From NCBI RefSeq assembly GCF_018334155.1, contig NZ_JAGXTP010000001.1, forward strand, positions 930,001 through 994,000: a stretch of 64,000 nt of DNA. The letters run 5' to 3'. Positions 33,686 to 43,049 of the stretch are shown here, in pieces. This stretch comes from Devosia litorisediminis. GTDB lineage: Bacteria; Pseudomonadota; Alphaproteobacteria; Rhizobiales; Devosiaceae. The position numbers and the translations under genes are program-made. Every line of letters begins with the position of its first letter. Position 1 is the stretch's first letter. The notes below the pieces were generated by a model that saw only the letters and a program-made list of their open reading frames with translations, did no database searches and was not told where the DNA came from.

Positions 33686-35026
33686 TCAGTCCTTGCCGGT
33701 GCCGAACACCCGGGCGAAGATCGTGTCGACGTGCTTGAGGTGATAGGCGTCATCGAACATGGCATCGATTTGCGCATCACTCAGAGTCACTTGCGGGTCT
33801 TCCTTGAGGTTCTGGGCAAACTGACCAGCGCGATCGCCGCGCATTTCCCAAACCTTCATGGCATTGCGCTGGACGGCGGCATAGCTGTCTTCGCGTGAGT
33901 AGCCGGCCTGTGTCAGGGCCAGCAGCATGCGCTGGGAATTGTGCAGGCCGCCAAGCAGGTCGAGGTTCTTGCGCATGTTTTCCGGATAGACCACCAGTTT
34001 GTCGATAACACCGGTGAGGCGACCCAAGGCAAAGTCCAGCGTCACCGTGGCATCGGGACCAATCATGCGCTCAACCGAGGAGTGCGAGATATCACGCTCA
34101 TGCCAGAGAGCGACGTTTTCCAGCGCGGGGGTGACCATGCCGCGCACCAGGCGGGCGAGACCGGTCAGGTTTTCGGTCAGTACCGGGTTGCGTTTGTGCG
34201 GCATGGCCGAAGAACCCTTTTGGCCGGGGGAGAAAAACTCCTCGGCTTCGAGCACTTCGGTGCGCTGGAGGTGGCGGATTTCAACGGCAACGCGCTCGAC
34301 CGAGCTGGCGACAACGCCCAGCGTGGCGAAAAACATGGCGTGGCGGTCGCGCGGGATCACTTGCGTGGAGACCGGCTCAATGCTCAGGCCCAGCTTTTCG
34401 GCAACATATTCTTCGACCTGCGGGTCGATATTGGCAAAGCTGCCAATGGCACCGGAAATGGCGCAGGTGGCGATTTCGGCGCGGGCAGCGACCAGACGGG
34501 CGCGGTTGCGCGAGAATTCGGCGTAGGCTTCGGCCAGCTTGACGCCAAACGTAGTTGGCTCAGCATGGATGCCGTGGCTGCGGCCAATGGTGATGGTGTC
34601 CTTGTGCTCATAGGCACGACGCTTAAGCGCGGCGAGCAGTGCATCGATATCAGCGATCAGCAGATCGGCAGCGCGGGCCATCTGCACAGACAGCGTGGTG
34701 TCCAGAATGTCCGAAGAGGTCATGCCCTGGTGCACAAAGCGAGCGTCTGGGCCGACCAGTTCGCTAAGATGGGTCAGAAAGGCGATGACGTCGTGCTTTG
34801 TGGTGCGCTCGATCTCGTCGATGCGGGCGACATCAAAGCCGTAATCGCCGTGCTCGGCCTTGCGGGCGTTCATCACCTTCCAGATGTTTTCCGCCGACTC
34901 CTTGGGCACCACACCCAGTTCTGCCAGCTTGGAAGTGGCGTGCGCTTCGATCTCGAACCAGATGGCGAAGCGGGTCTCAGCGGACCAGATGGACACCATT
35001 TCGGGGCGAGAATAGCGCGGGATCAT
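33686..35026 (-). CDS. purB: Adenylosuccinate lyase
   Basis: Cleaves SAICAR to AICAR and adenylosuccinate to AMP, releasing fumarate. 446 residues, fumarase/aspartase superfamily. Signature loop SSAMPHKRNPVLTENL near residue 266 with the catalytic Ser; HQGMTSSDILDTTLSVQMAR near 98 and GRSHGIHAEPTTFGVK near 148 hold the other active-site residues. It is 31 bases downstream of rpe and eight bases upstream of the RBBP9-like gene on the same strand. purC lies about 2.8 kb away, with DUF1476 and the peroxidase between. Confidence 0.97.
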   Translation of the reverse strand: MIPRYSRPEMVSIWSAETRFAIWFEIEAHATSKLAELGVVPKESAENIWKVMNARKAEHGDYGFDVARIDEIERTTKHDVIAFLTHLSELVGPDARFVHQGMTSSDILDTTLSVQMARAADLLIADIDALLAALKRRAYEHKDTITIGRSHGIHAEPTTFGVKLAEAYAEFSRNRARLVAARAEIATCAISGAIGSFANIDPQVEEYVAEKLGLSIEPVSTQVIPRDRHAMFFATLGVVASSVERVAVEIRHLQRTEVLEAEEFFSPGQKGSSAMPHKRNPVLTENLTGLARLVRGMVTPALENVALWHERDISHSSVERMIGPDATVTLDFALGRLTGVIDKLVVYPENMRKNLDLLGGLHNSQRMLLALTQAGYSREDSYAAVQRNAMKVWEMRGDRAGQFAQNLKEDPQVTLSDAQIDAMFDDAYHLKHVDTIFARVFGTGKD

Positions 35027-35057
35027 GGCTTTTGGCTTTCAGGTTCGAAGAATAAGA

Positions 35058-35738
35058 TCAGGCGAGGCGGGTAGAGGCCGCCGCGCGAATGGCGGAAATG
35101 CGGGGAGCGTAGGTGGCAGCATCATTGCCGCCATAGACGGAGGAGCCTGCGACAAAGACGTTGGCGCCTGCTTCGGCTGCGGCGCGGGCATTGTCGGCGG
35201 TGATGCCGCCATCGACTTCAAGATCAATGGGGCGCGCACCGATCAAGGCGCGGGCCTGGCGCAGCTTGTTGAGCGTCTCGGGAATAAAGCTCTGCCCACC
35301 AAAGCCAGGATTGACCGACATCACCAGCAGCAGATCGATGTCTTCGAGCACATGATCAAGCGCTGAAACAGGCGTTGCCGGGTTGATCGCCACACCGGCC
35401 TTCTTGCCCTCGGCCTTGATGGCCTGGAGCGTGCGATGCAGATGCGGGCCGGCTTCGGCATGGACGGTGATGATGTCGGCGCCAGCTTTGGCGAAGGCCG
35501 GGATATATAGGTCCACCGGCGCGATCATCAGGTGTACGTCAAAAGGTTTGGTCGTCACCTTGCGCACCGCGGCCATGACCAGTGGGCCAAAGCTGATATT
35601 GGGGACAAAGTGACCATCCATCACATCGACATGGATGTAGTCAGCTCCCGCCGCATCAATGGCCGCCACTTCCTCACCCAGGCGGCTGAAATCAGCTGAC
35701 AGGATTGAGGGGGCGATACGGATCGGGCGCGTGGTCAT
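35058..35738 (-). CDS. rpe: Ribulose-phosphate 3-epimerase
   Basis: Interconverts ribulose-5-phosphate and xylulose-5-phosphate in the pentose phosphate pathway. 226-residue TIM barrel with the expected catalytic and metal residues: [63 protein letters not shown] and LEVDGGI. It precedes purB in the same direction. gnd, another enzyme of the pathway, is at 50.3 kb. Confidence 0.96.
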   Translation of the reverse strand: MTTRPIRIAPSILSADFSRLGEEVAAIDAAGADYIHVDVMDGHFVPNISFGPLVMAAVRKVTTKPFDVHLMIAPVDLYIPAFAKAGADIITVHAEAGPHLHRTLQAIKAEGKKAGVAINPATPVSALDHVLEDIDLLLVMSVNPGFGGQSFIPETLNKLRQARALIGARPIDLEVDGGITADNARAAAEAGANVFVAGSSVYGGNDAATYAPRISAIRAAASTRLA

Positions 35739-35861
35739 GGAGATTATACCTCAGCCGAGCAGGGATGGGGCTGGAATATAGCGGGCGGGGGGCGAGGGCA
35801 AGGGCGCGGTGTCGCCCTGAGCGGTACCATCGCGGAATTTGAAGAAGGAAGAGGGCACCCT

Positions 35862-35902
35862 CCGCTGCGGAGGCAGCGGCTTGGATCGATACCGATCCAG
35901 CC
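35862..35902 (-). terminator. Tandem hairpins after the UdgX gene
   Basis: On the minus strand, just past the UdgX stop, TGGATCG/CGATCCA (35882-35899) with flanking GGC/GCC forms one hairpin and CCGCTGC/GCAGCGG (35862-35879) overlaps it as a second. The T tract after them (CTCTTCCTTCTTC) is poor. They may terminate the repair operon or switch between two folds before rpe. Confidence 0.4.
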
Positions 35903-35905
35903 GAA

Positions 35906-37366
35906 CTAGGCAGTGTCGAGCGCAGGGGACAAATGTTCGGCGGCGCTGCGAACCATGTCGAGATCGGTTTCGAACTTGAGACGCTCGGTCTCGCGAGCCG
36001 CCTGGTCGGCAATGCGCAGCAGATAGGATGGGTGGTTGGTCACAAAAAGGATGGTTCCGTCTGTCATGGGGATAGGCGCGCCGCGCAATGCCGAGATCGT
36101 CACCGGCTTGCCAAGCAAACTCTGTGCGGCCGTTGCGCCCAGGGCGACGATGATTCTGGGTCTGACTTGTGCGATCTCCAGATCGAGCCAGAACTTGCAC
36201 GCCTGAACTTCCCCGCCGTCGGGACGCTGATGGATACGCCGCTTGCCGCGTGGGATAAACTTGAAGTGTTTGACGGCATTGGTGAGGTAGACGCGGTCAC
36301 GGTCAATACCGACCTTGATGAGCGCAGCGTCGAGCACCTTGCCCGCTGGTCCCACAAACGGTTGGCCGGCCAGATCCTCGTGGTCGCCTGGCTGTTCGCC
36401 TACAAACATCAACTGGCCCCGTTCGGGGCCATGGCCAAACACGGCTTGTGTCGCGTGCTCGTGGAGCGGGCAGCGCTGGCAGTTCTGCACCGCGGCCCGG
36501 GCGTCGGCGAGGGTGGTGAGCGGCGCAAACGGGGCGCCTGGCTCAGGTAACCTTTCCAGTTTCCGGAGATGGCGAGACGGTGGCTGGCTGGCGTTTCGTT
36601 CGATCATCTGCTGCACCGACTCTCTGGCGCCCCGTATCAGTGGGGCAATGAGTTCGGCTTCGGGCAGATTGCGCCAGTATTTGACGGGCATCTCCGATTT
36701 CATCATGGCAACCTTGAGCCGGGCGGGGTTGAAGATCGAACTGAAATAGGTCTTCCAGTCATCCTCTACGGCGTCCTCGCTAGGCACGTCCGCCTTGCTG
36801 CCACCCTCGCCGAAAGTCAGCTGATTACCGTCCCAGGCGGCAGACCGATAAGGCGTGACGATCGCCCAGTTCATGCCGTCAAATCGGCGAGCGAAGAAGG
36901 GGGCCGTTATCTCAAGGCTGAAATGGTCGGGTTCGAACCAAGCCGCGAACCGCGCAATGCCGCTATCGTCCGCAACGGTTTTGAAGCGAACAAAGGCCTT
37001 CATCTTGTGACTGTCGCGGCGCACTGCGCTCGCCATTTTGTTCAGCCGTGCCACATCGACATCGGTGGCCAGATCGAGAACATGACGATCGCGCTGCAGC
37101 CGCCATAGAACGCTGTAGAGCAGGGCAAAGCGCTGCGGGTCTGAGTGGCTGACAACAGTCTGCGCCAACGCGAGGAAAGCCGGCGGGACTGCATTGACTG
37201 GCCGATTGCCATCAGGAAGCGGATCCGCTGTCTCGAAGAGTTCCGGTTCGGCATAAGGATCGCGCCATACCACTTCATCTGGCTCTAGTCCGGCGCGCAA
37301 TAGGCACCGCGCCGCCAAACGCCACTCGTCGAAGTCGTTGAGCGCATGCAGGTGAACCAACTGCAT
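35906..37366 (-). CDS. DUF4130-UdgX fusion, covalent uracil-DNA-binding glycosylase
   Basis: 486-residue fusion. Residues about 1-250 form the DUF4130/TIGR03915 domain that always accompanies this system (for example YWRNLPEAELIAPLIRGARE). Residues about 285-480 are a UdgX-type uracil-DNA glycosylase: GEQPGDHEDLAGQPFVGPAG (323-342), the UdgX R-loop KRRIHQ with His379, and FVTNHPSYLL (441-450). In mycobacterial UdgX the R-loop His forms a covalent bond with the abasic sugar after uracil excision. Cluster cysteines are seen at 297, 300 and 390. ATG 37366 shares one base with the stop of the radical-SAM gene (TGATG), so both are one operon. Confidence 0.92.
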   Translation of the reverse strand: MQLVHLHALNDFDEWRLAARCLLRAGLEPDEVVWRDPYAEPELFETADPLPDGNRPVNAVPPAFLALAQTVVSHSDPQRFALLYSVLWRLQRDRHVLDLATDVDVARLNKMASAVRRDSHKMKAFVRFKTVADDSGIARFAAWFEPDHFSLEITAPFFARRFDGMNWAIVTPYRSAAWDGNQLTFGEGGSKADVPSEDAVEDDWKTYFSSIFNPARLKVAMMKSEMPVKYWRNLPEAELIAPLIRGARESVQQMIERNASQPPSRHLRKLERLPEPGAPFAPLTTLADARAAVQNCQRCPLHEHATQAVFGHGPERGQLMFVGEQPGDHEDLAGQPFVGPAGKVLDAALIKVGIDRDRVYLTNAVKHFKFIPRGKRRIHQRPDGGEVQACKFWLDLEIAQVRPRIIVALGATAAQSLLGKPVTISALRGAPIPMTDGTILFVTNHPSYLLRIADQAARETERLKFETDLDMVRSAAEHLSPALDTA

Positions 37367-38601
37367 CAGAACAGGCTCAATTGCTGTGGCGGTGGCACCA
37401 GTCGCGCGCGCAGTTTGCTGTCATCGGTCAAGTGGCCGGGGGACCAATCAGCCGCCTCGATAAACGGGCGCACCTTATCGATTGAACCTGCGATGCGCGC
37501 CACGTCGTCCAGCCGCAGGCGGTGGTGACGGCGGGTCACAAGGATACGATCGACGCTGCGCGTACCCAGTCCGGGTACGCGCAATAGCATCTCGCAGTCG
37601 GCGCGGTTCACGTCAACGGGAAACAGGGCGCGGTTGCGCAGAGCCCAGGCAAGCTTGGGATCGATATCAAGATCGAGCAGGCCATCGTGGCCGCCAGAAA
37701 TGATCTCCGGGACATCAAACCCATAAAAGCGGATCAACCAGTCCGCCTGATACAGGCGATGCTCTCGCATCACGGGCGGCGCCTTGAGCGGCAGGCGAGC
37801 GCTGGCGTCGGGGATTGGTGAAAATGCCGAATAGTAGACGCGACGCAATTTGTAGCCGGAATAGAGACCTGCAGCGCGATGCAGGATCGCCCCGTCATCG
37901 GCGGCGTCGGCGCCTACAATCATCTGTGTTGATTGTCCGGCCGGGGCGAATTTGCGTGGTTTCGCCTTGGCCTTGCTGTCGGGCGCAGCCTCATCCAGCT
38001 TGCCACGCACACGTGCCATAGCCGTACGGATTTCGGCGGGCCGTTTCTCAGGTGCCAAAGCTTCGAGCCCCAGATCGGTTGGCATTTCAATGTTGGTCGA
38101 GAGCCGATCCGCCCATAGTCCTGCCTCCGCCAGTAATTCGGGCGTAGCGTTGGGGATGACCTTGAGGTGGATGTAGCCGGCGAAGTGGTGATCCTGCCGC
38201 AGGCTCCGCGCCACGCGTACCAGTTCTTCCATTGTATAATCCGGCGAGCGGATTATGCCCGAGGACAGGAACAGGCCTTCGATGTAGTTTCGCTTGTAAA
38301 AGTCCAACGTCAGTCGGACAACTTCTTCAACAGTGAAGCGTGCACGCGGGACGTTGGACGAGGAACGATTCACGCAATAGATGCAGTCATAAACACAAAA
38401 ATTGGTCAGCAATATCTTGAGCAGGCTGATGCAGCGACCATCTGGTGCATAGGAATGGCAAATACCGCTGCCTTCAGTTGAGCCAATGCCGCCCGTGCCC
38501 GCGCTACTGCGCTTCTCGGTACCGCTTGATGCACAGGATGCGTCATATTTCGCGGCGTCAGAGAGTATTGCCAACTTTCGGCGCATGGTGAGCGCAGCCA
38601 T
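37366..38601 (-). CDS. Putative DNA modification/repair radical SAM protein with HhH domain
   Basis: 411-residue protein of the family linked to UdgX (TIGR03916 type). The radical-SAM cluster motif CVYDCIYC gives Cys69, 73 and 76; a helix-hairpin-helix DNA-binding motif LLRVPGLGTRSVDRILVTRR follows near residue 339. The chain ends in QLSLF, which matches the bacterial sliding-clamp consensus QL(S/D)LF. A LexA-type GTTC-N7-GTTC box begins five bases upstream of ATG 38601, and AAAGGGAA is the ribosome site; a longer frame to 38643 would place the box inside the coding region. The chemical reaction is unknown. Confidence 0.92.
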   Translation of the reverse strand: MAALTMRRKLAILSDAAKYDASCASSGTEKRSSAGTGGIGSTEGSGICHSYAPDGRCISLLKILLTNFCVYDCIYCVNRSSSNVPRARFTVEEVVRLTLDFYKRNYIEGLFLSSGIIRSPDYTMEELVRVARSLRQDHHFAGYIHLKVIPNATPELLAEAGLWADRLSTNIEMPTDLGLEALAPEKRPAEIRTAMARVRGKLDEAAPDSKAKAKPRKFAPAGQSTQMIVGADAADDGAILHRAAGLYSGYKLRRVYYSAFSPIPDASARLPLKAPPVMREHRLYQADWLIRFYGFDVPEIISGGHDGLLDLDIDPKLAWALRNRALFPVDVNRADCEMLLRVPGLGTRSVDRILVTRRHHRLRLDDVARIAGSIDKVRPFIEAADWSPGHLTDDSKLRARLVPPPQQLSLF

Positions 38602-38605
38602 AGAC

Positions 38606-38620
38606 GTTCCCTTTATGTTC
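38606..38620. promoter_or_regulatory. LexA (SOS) box, alphaproteobacterial type
   Basis: GTTC (38606-38609), seven bases, GTTC (38617-38620). The direct repeat GTTC-N7-GTTC is the LexA site described for Rhodobacter, Rhizobium and Caulobacter. It ends five bases from the start codon of the radical-SAM gene and overlaps its ribosome site, so LexA would block transcription start or early elongation. Confidence 0.8.
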
Positions 38621-38744
38621 ACATGCAGGGATAGCTGATCCATTGCGATAGCGCGTTAAAAAAAGACATGTGACGATCTGCAGCCCAAACACTTTTTGGC
38701 GAGCGTCACGTGCCCCCGCCTTGCAGTCGTCTCGTAGGTCGATT

Positions 38745-39110
38745 TTAGGGGTAAGATGCCTTTTGGCGCAGAATTTTGTCCATTGCCTTCCCCTTGGCCA
38801 GCTCGTCTATCAGTTTGTCGAGATAGCGGATCTCGCGCATGGTGGGCTCGGCGACTTCTTCGACGCGTACCCCGCAGACCACGCCGGTAATCAGGGTGCG
38901 GGCGGGGTTCATCCGCGGCGCTTGGGCGAAAAAATCCTCAAAGCTGGTTGCGCGCGCCAACTCTTCGTCGAGCGATGTCTGGCTGTGGCCGGTCAGCCAG
39001 CAGATGATCTGATCGACTTCCGCCTTGCTGCGACCCTTCTTTTCCGCCTTGGCGCGGTAGAGCGGATAGACGCTGGCGACGCTGACGGCATAGATGCGGT
39101 GGCTGCTCAT
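38745..39110 (-). CDS. DUF2200 family protein
   Basis: 121-residue soluble protein of the DUF2200 family: opening [40 protein letters not shown], and [20 protein letters not shown] at the end. The family is of unknown function, distantly similar to DUF2200/YdhG-like small proteins. The start at 39110 (MSSHRIY) is chosen; a much longer frame to 39431 is antisense to ccdA and not real. It lies between the LexA-box region of the repair operon and ccdA. Confidence 0.82.
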   Translation of the reverse strand: MSSHRIYAVSVASVYPLYRAKAEKKGRSKAEVDQIICWLTGHSQTSLDEELARATSFEDFFAQAPRMNPARTLITGVVCGVRVEEVAEPTMREIRYLDKLIDELAKGKAMDKILRQKASYP

Positions 39111-39283
39111 GACTTTTCTCAGCGCTCCAGAATTCTTTAACCTCAGAGTAGCCGAGTTCAGCGAGTCCGCAAGGTGGCGTTGGCAGGCTCGCGGGATCAT
39201 CACATCGCGGCGAGGCGACAATGGTGCGCATTGCTTTGTCGGGCTGGCGCGGTAGAACTGCGGCGCAATCGGGAGCGTGAGCG

Positions 39284-40018
39284 TTGGAATTTTCTTTGCC
39301 TCTGGTGTTTGGCGCGGGCGTGCTGAGCTTTCTGTCGCCGTGCGTGCTGCCGCTGGTGCCGCCCTATCTGACCTATATGAGCGGCGCGAGCTTTGATCAG
39401 TTGCGCGATGAAGGCACCAGTGCTGGGGCATTGCAGCGCCGCGTGGCGTTCACATCGCTGTTCTTCATTCTGGGTTTCACCGTGGTGTTTGTCGCGTTGG
39501 GTGCCACAGCGACGGCGTTTGGTCAGGCATTTCGTCAGTTACTCCCCATCCTGACACCGATTGCGGGTGTGCTGATCATTGCAATGGGGCTGCATTTCCT
39601 AGGTGTTTATCGCATTGGACTGCTTGATCGGCAGATGCGCCATCAAGGCCCTGGCGTGGCGAGCGGGCCGCTGGGCGGGTTTCTGCTTGGTCTTGCCTTT
39701 GCCATTGGCTGGACGCCCTGCATCGGGCCCGTGCTGGCGGCGGTGCTGAGCGTTGCTGCGAGCAAGTCAACTGCTTGGGAGGGCGCGGGACTGCTGGGCA
39801 TTTATTCGCTGGGACTGGGTGTGCCATTCTTTCTGGCGGGCATAGCGGTGGGGCCGTTCCTCGCTTTCTTCCAGGGTTTCAAACGACATCTGCACATTGT
39901 TGAACGGGTGATGGGCGGTCTGCTGGTGCTGACAGGCGTGCTGTTCCTGACGGGCAATTTCACTCGGCTATCCTACTGGTTCCTCGATACATTCCCGGTG
40001 CTGGCCAATTTTGGTTAA
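39284..40018 (+). CDS. ccdA: Cytochrome c biogenesis protein CcdA-like
   Basis: 244-residue inner-membrane thiol-disulfide conductor that passes electrons from thioredoxin to periplasmic partners, used in cytochrome c maturation. Six helices are visible. The two reactive cysteines are in [17 protein letters not shown] (helix 1) and [16 protein letters not shown] (helix 4). The start is TTG 39284, eight bases after GGGAG; no ATG fits the first helix. A GGTTAAGC/GCTTAACC inverted repeat overlaps its stop codon. No partner thioredoxin-like protein is nearby. Confidence 0.9.
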   Translation: MEFSLPLVFGAGVLSFLSPCVLPLVPPYLTYMSGASFDQLRDEGTSAGALQRRVAFTSLFFILGFTVVFVALGATATAFGQAFRQLLPILTPIAGVLIIAMGLHFLGVYRIGLLDRQMRHQGPGVASGPLGGFLLGLAFAIGWTPCIGPVLAAVLSVAASKSTAWEGAGLLGIYSLGLGVPFFLAGIAVGPFLAFFQGFKRHLHIVERVMGGLLVLTGVLFLTGNFTRLSYWFLDTFPVLANFG

Positions 40019-40038
40019 GCCGTAAGACCTGCTTAACC
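40013..40038 (+). other. Inverted repeat over the ccdA stop codon
   Basis: GGTTAAGC (40013-40020) and GCTTAACC (40031-40038) are perfect complements with a ten-base loop; the first arm contains the TAA stop of ccdA. No T run follows, so it is at best a weak or Rho-assisted 3' end. Confidence 0.35.
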
Positions 40039-40110
40039 GTGGTCACAGAAGCGTGAATTGTTCTGGTCAAGTTCAGTACTGGTTTACCGGTCCACGGCAC
40101 ACTGCGGCTC

Positions 40111-41367
40111 ATGAGTGGAACCCTGACGCCAGCGCTGGCAAATACGACACCGGTAGCACCAGATATGGCGCCGCAACCGGTGCCTGTCGCCGACGCGCAT
40201 GGCGCGATCAGTGTGGTGGTGAGCCACGATCTGGCTGAAGTCGAAGCGGTCTGGCGCGAATTGACCGACAAGGCCATCGAGTCGCCCGGTCAAAGTTTTG
40301 ATTTCATTCGCGCCTGGGTGGCGCATCGCAAGATAGCATCGGCCGACCAGCGCTACGTCGTGGGCCGTGTCGATGGGGCGGCGGTAGCGCTGTTGCCCCT
40401 GCATCGCAAGCGGGTGCATGGCCTGCCAATCATGACCTGGTTTCCCGGCGCCAATGCGGGGTGCTACGCTCCGGTGGCTGATTACGACAGGCTTGCGGCC
40501 TTAGGATCGGCGGGTCGCTGCGCGCTGTGGACCGAGATGACGAGCGCCCTGGATGGTGCCGATGTGGTCTATCTGCGGTCGATCCCCACCGAGGTGGGAG
40601 GGCACCAGGGCCTGTTTGATGAATTGGGTGCCACCCTGGCGGTGGAAACGCTTTACCGTAGCCAATATGGCAGCTGGGAAGAGTGCGACAAGCTGCAGCG
40701 CAACAAGTCGCGGCGCAAGCATGACCGGCAGCAGGGCGACCGTCTCACGGCGATGGGGGCGGTCAGCTTCGCCGAGATCAACAATGGCGACGATACCCAA
40801 GACGCGATTGAGACCATGTTCCGGCAGCGCTCGGCGCGTTTCAAGGCACAGGGAATTCGCGATACTTTCGTGCAGGATGGTCTGATCAGCTTTTACCACG
40901 ATCTGGCAGCGGCCGGATCGGGCGTCGATGTGCGGTTGCATGTGCTCCGGTTGGACGACCAGATCGTCGCTGTGCGTTACAATGTGGTGCACAATGAGCG
41001 TATGTTCTGCCTGATTTCCTCGATGAGTGACGACGTGGCAATCCAGAATGGCTCCCCGGGCAAGCAGTGCCTGTTGCGGGTGATGCAATCGGTGTTCGAC
41101 AATGGTACCGCTGTATTTGATATGGGCAGCGGCTTTACCGACGAGAAGCGCCATTGGTGCAATGTGCAGATCCCATTGCAGCAGCACTATATCGGCTTAA
41201 CCCGACAAGGTGCCCTGATCGTCAAGGCGCATCAGATTTTCCAGAAGACGCGTGCTCGCATTAAGGCAAGCAAACGCCTCAAGTCGGCTTTCCGAAGCGG
41301 TCGGCAGCTTTTTGAGCGGCTCAGCGGCGCAGTCCGACCGACCGGTTCGGCAGGTAGCTCAGATTAA
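40111..41367 (+). CDS. BioF2/FemAB-like GNAT acetyltransferase (CelD type)
   Basis: 418-residue protein of the GNAT superfamily branch annotated as BioF2-like or cellulose-biosynthesis CelD acyltransferase. The core reads [20 protein letters not shown] near residue 190, [20 protein letters not shown] near 255 and [20 protein letters not shown] near 340. The N-terminal 30 residues are Pro/Ala-rich and probably disordered. Relatives transfer acyl or aminoacyl groups to polysaccharide or peptidoglycan precursors; the substrate is unknown. Its last nine bases overlap the convergent radC. Confidence 0.82.
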   Translation: MSGTLTPALANTTPVAPDMAPQPVPVADAHGAISVVVSHDLAEVEAVWRELTDKAIESPGQSFDFIRAWVAHRKIASADQRYVVGRVDGAAVALLPLHRKRVHGLPIMTWFPGANAGCYAPVADYDRLAALGSAGRCALWTEMTSALDGADVVYLRSIPTEVGGHQGLFDELGATLAVETLYRSQYGSWEECDKLQRNKSRRKHDRQQGDRLTAMGAVSFAEINNGDDTQDAIETMFRQRSARFKAQGIRDTFVQDGLISFYHDLAAAGSGVDVRLHVLRLDDQIVAVRYNVVHNERMFCLISSMSDDVAIQNGSPGKQCLLRVMQSVFDNGTAVFDMGSGFTDEKRHWCNVQIPLQQHYIGLTRQGALIVKAHQIFQKTRARIKASKRLKSAFRSGRQLFERLSGAVRPTGSAGSSD

Positions 41368-42093
41368 TTTGAGCCCACGTAGCGACGCGTGCCCGGTTTT
41401 GCCAATAATGATGTGATCATGCAGCGTAATGCCTAGTGGCTTGGCGATGTCGTGGATTTCCTTGGTCATCCGCACATCGGCAGATGATGGCGCGGGGTCG
41501 CCCGATGGGTGGTTATGTACCAGAATCAATGCCGTGGCTGACAACTCCAGCGACCGCCTGATCACCTCGCGGGGGTAAACTGGTGTGTGGTCAACCGTGC
41601 CGGTCTGCTGCACTTCGTCGGCAATCAGCCGGTTTTTCTTGTCCAGAAACAGAATTCGGAACTGCTCGATGGATTCGTAAGCCATCTGGCTTGAGCAGTA
41701 TTCAATCAGTTGCGACCAGGACGACAGGATAGGCTGCTCGGCATCAATCCTGTCACGGCCAAAGCGTGCCGCGACTGCCTGGATAACCTTGATATGGGCA
41801 ATGGTGGTATCGCCCAGCCCCTTGATCTTGGCCAAGCGCGCGTGGCTGGCGTTGAACACGCCTGAAAAGGAGCCAAACTCCCGCAATAACGTCTTGGCCA
41901 GCGCCTTGGTGTCACGCCGGGGGATCGCCAATTGCAGGGCAAGCTCGAGCAGTTCGTAATCTTCGAGCGCGTCGCCGCCGATTTTCAGAAAGCGCTCACG
42001 AACGCGTTGGCGATGGCCAGCATGATCATCGGGAGCAGCGTTGAGCGCTGGGAAACCGGCCTCGGCGAATTCGTCGGGCCGGTCGCTCATCAT
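41359..42093 (-). CDS. radC: RadC-family JAB/MPN-domain protein
   Basis: 244-residue RadC/UPF0758 protein. A helix-hairpin-helix region ([20 protein letters not shown] near residue 85) precedes the JAB metalloprotease-like domain with metal motif [17 protein letters not shown] near 193. RadC's role in repair is disputed; the domain also occurs in anti-restriction and competence contexts. The start overlaps the map stop by four bases (ATGA), so the two are co-translated. It is not near the LexA-box operon's transcript. Confidence 0.93.
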   Translation of the reverse strand: MMSDRPDEFAEAGFPALNAAPDDHAGHRQRVRERFLKIGGDALEDYELLELALQLAIPRRDTKALAKTLLREFGSFSGVFNASHARLAKIKGLGDTTIAHIKVIQAVAARFGRDRIDAEQPILSSWSQLIEYCSSQMAYESIEQFRILFLDKKNRLIADEVQQTGTVDHTPVYPREVIRRSLELSATALILVHNHPSGDPAPSSADVRMTKEIHDIAKPLGITLHDHIIIGKTGHASLRGLKLI

Positions 42094-42923
42094 GCGGCCC
42101 GTACGGCCAGCGGGTTGAACAGACCACCGGGGGAGAGGGTGAATACCTCATTGCCGGTTTCAGTGATGCCGATGGAGTGCTCGCACTGGGCTGACAGGGT
42201 TCGGTCACGGGTGACCGCCGTCCAGCCATCGGAAAGAATTTTGACGTCGGGTCGACCCAGATTGATCATTGGCTCGATGGTGAAAATCATCCCGGGCTTC
42301 AGCGGCACGCCGGTGCCGGGCTTGCCGAAGTGCAGGATATTGGGCTCGTCATGGAACAGCTTGCCCAGACCGTGACCGACAAAGTCACGCACCACGCTCA
42401 TGCGTTCGCCCTCAGCCAAGGTCTGGATCGCGTGGCCAATGTCGCCGGTGGTGTTGCCCGGCTTGGCCGCTTCGATGCCAGCAGCGAGGCTGGCATAGGT
42501 GACCTCAATCAGGCGTTCCGCCTTGCGGGATATTTCGCCGACCGGATACATGCGGCTGGAATCGCCATGCCAGCCATCGACCACAAGGGTCAGATCAACA
42601 TTGACGATATCGCCTTCGCGCAGTGCCCGGTCATCAGGGATACCGTGGCAGACCACATGGTTGATCGAGGTACACAGCGAGTGGCGGAAGCCCTTGTAGA
42701 ATATGGTCGCGGGGACCGCGCCATTATCGCGCGCAAACTCATAGGCCACCTTGTCGATAGTGGCGGTGGGGACGCCGGGCTCAACATACTCACTGAGGAT
42801 ATCGAGTGCCCTGGCAGCGAGTGCGCCAGCCTTGCGCATGCCCTCAAACCCTTCCGCGCCATGCAGCGGAATGACGCCGGGTGTGCGGCGAGCTTTGGCA
42901 GGGGCGTCGACAAAGGTAATCAT
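42090..42923 (-). CDS. map: Methionine aminopeptidase, type I
   Basis: Removes the N-terminal Met from new proteins. 277 residues of the alphaproteobacterial type with a short N-terminal extension. Metal ligands are in [20 protein letters not shown] (two Asp), [17 protein letters not shown] (His), TIEPMINLG (Glu) and [11 protein letters not shown] (Glu). ATG 42923 is seven bases after GGAG. The frame stays open upstream to 44021 but that stretch is antisense to the CinA-type and gpt genes and is not coding. It is operonic with radC. Confidence 0.96.
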   Translation of the reverse strand: MITFVDAPAKARRTPGVIPLHGAEGFEGMRKAGALAARALDILSEYVEPGVPTATIDKVAYEFARDNGAVPATIFYKGFRHSLCTSINHVVCHGIPDDRALREGDIVNVDLTLVVDGWHGDSSRMYPVGEISRKAERLIEVTYASLAAGIEAAKPGNTTGDIGHAIQTLAEGERMSVVRDFVGHGLGKLFHDEPNILHFGKPGTGVPLKPGMIFTIEPMINLGRPDVKILSDGWTAVTRDRTLSAQCEHSIGITETGNEVFTLSPGGLFNPLAVRAA

Positions 42924-43049
42924 CAAGAACTCCGGTTGGTGCCAACGAAAATAGTCGCACCGGCGCGCGATTGGAAGGCCAACAGCGTCGCTTGACGTGC
43001 TAATCGCTGCGGGGCATTGCTGATCCCCCACCACAGTCAGGGAAATTCC

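Noticed and set aside
33941..35074. 377-codon plus-strand ORF opposite purB
   Set aside because: Antisense shadow of purB; composition is low-complexity Gly/Asp/Gln.
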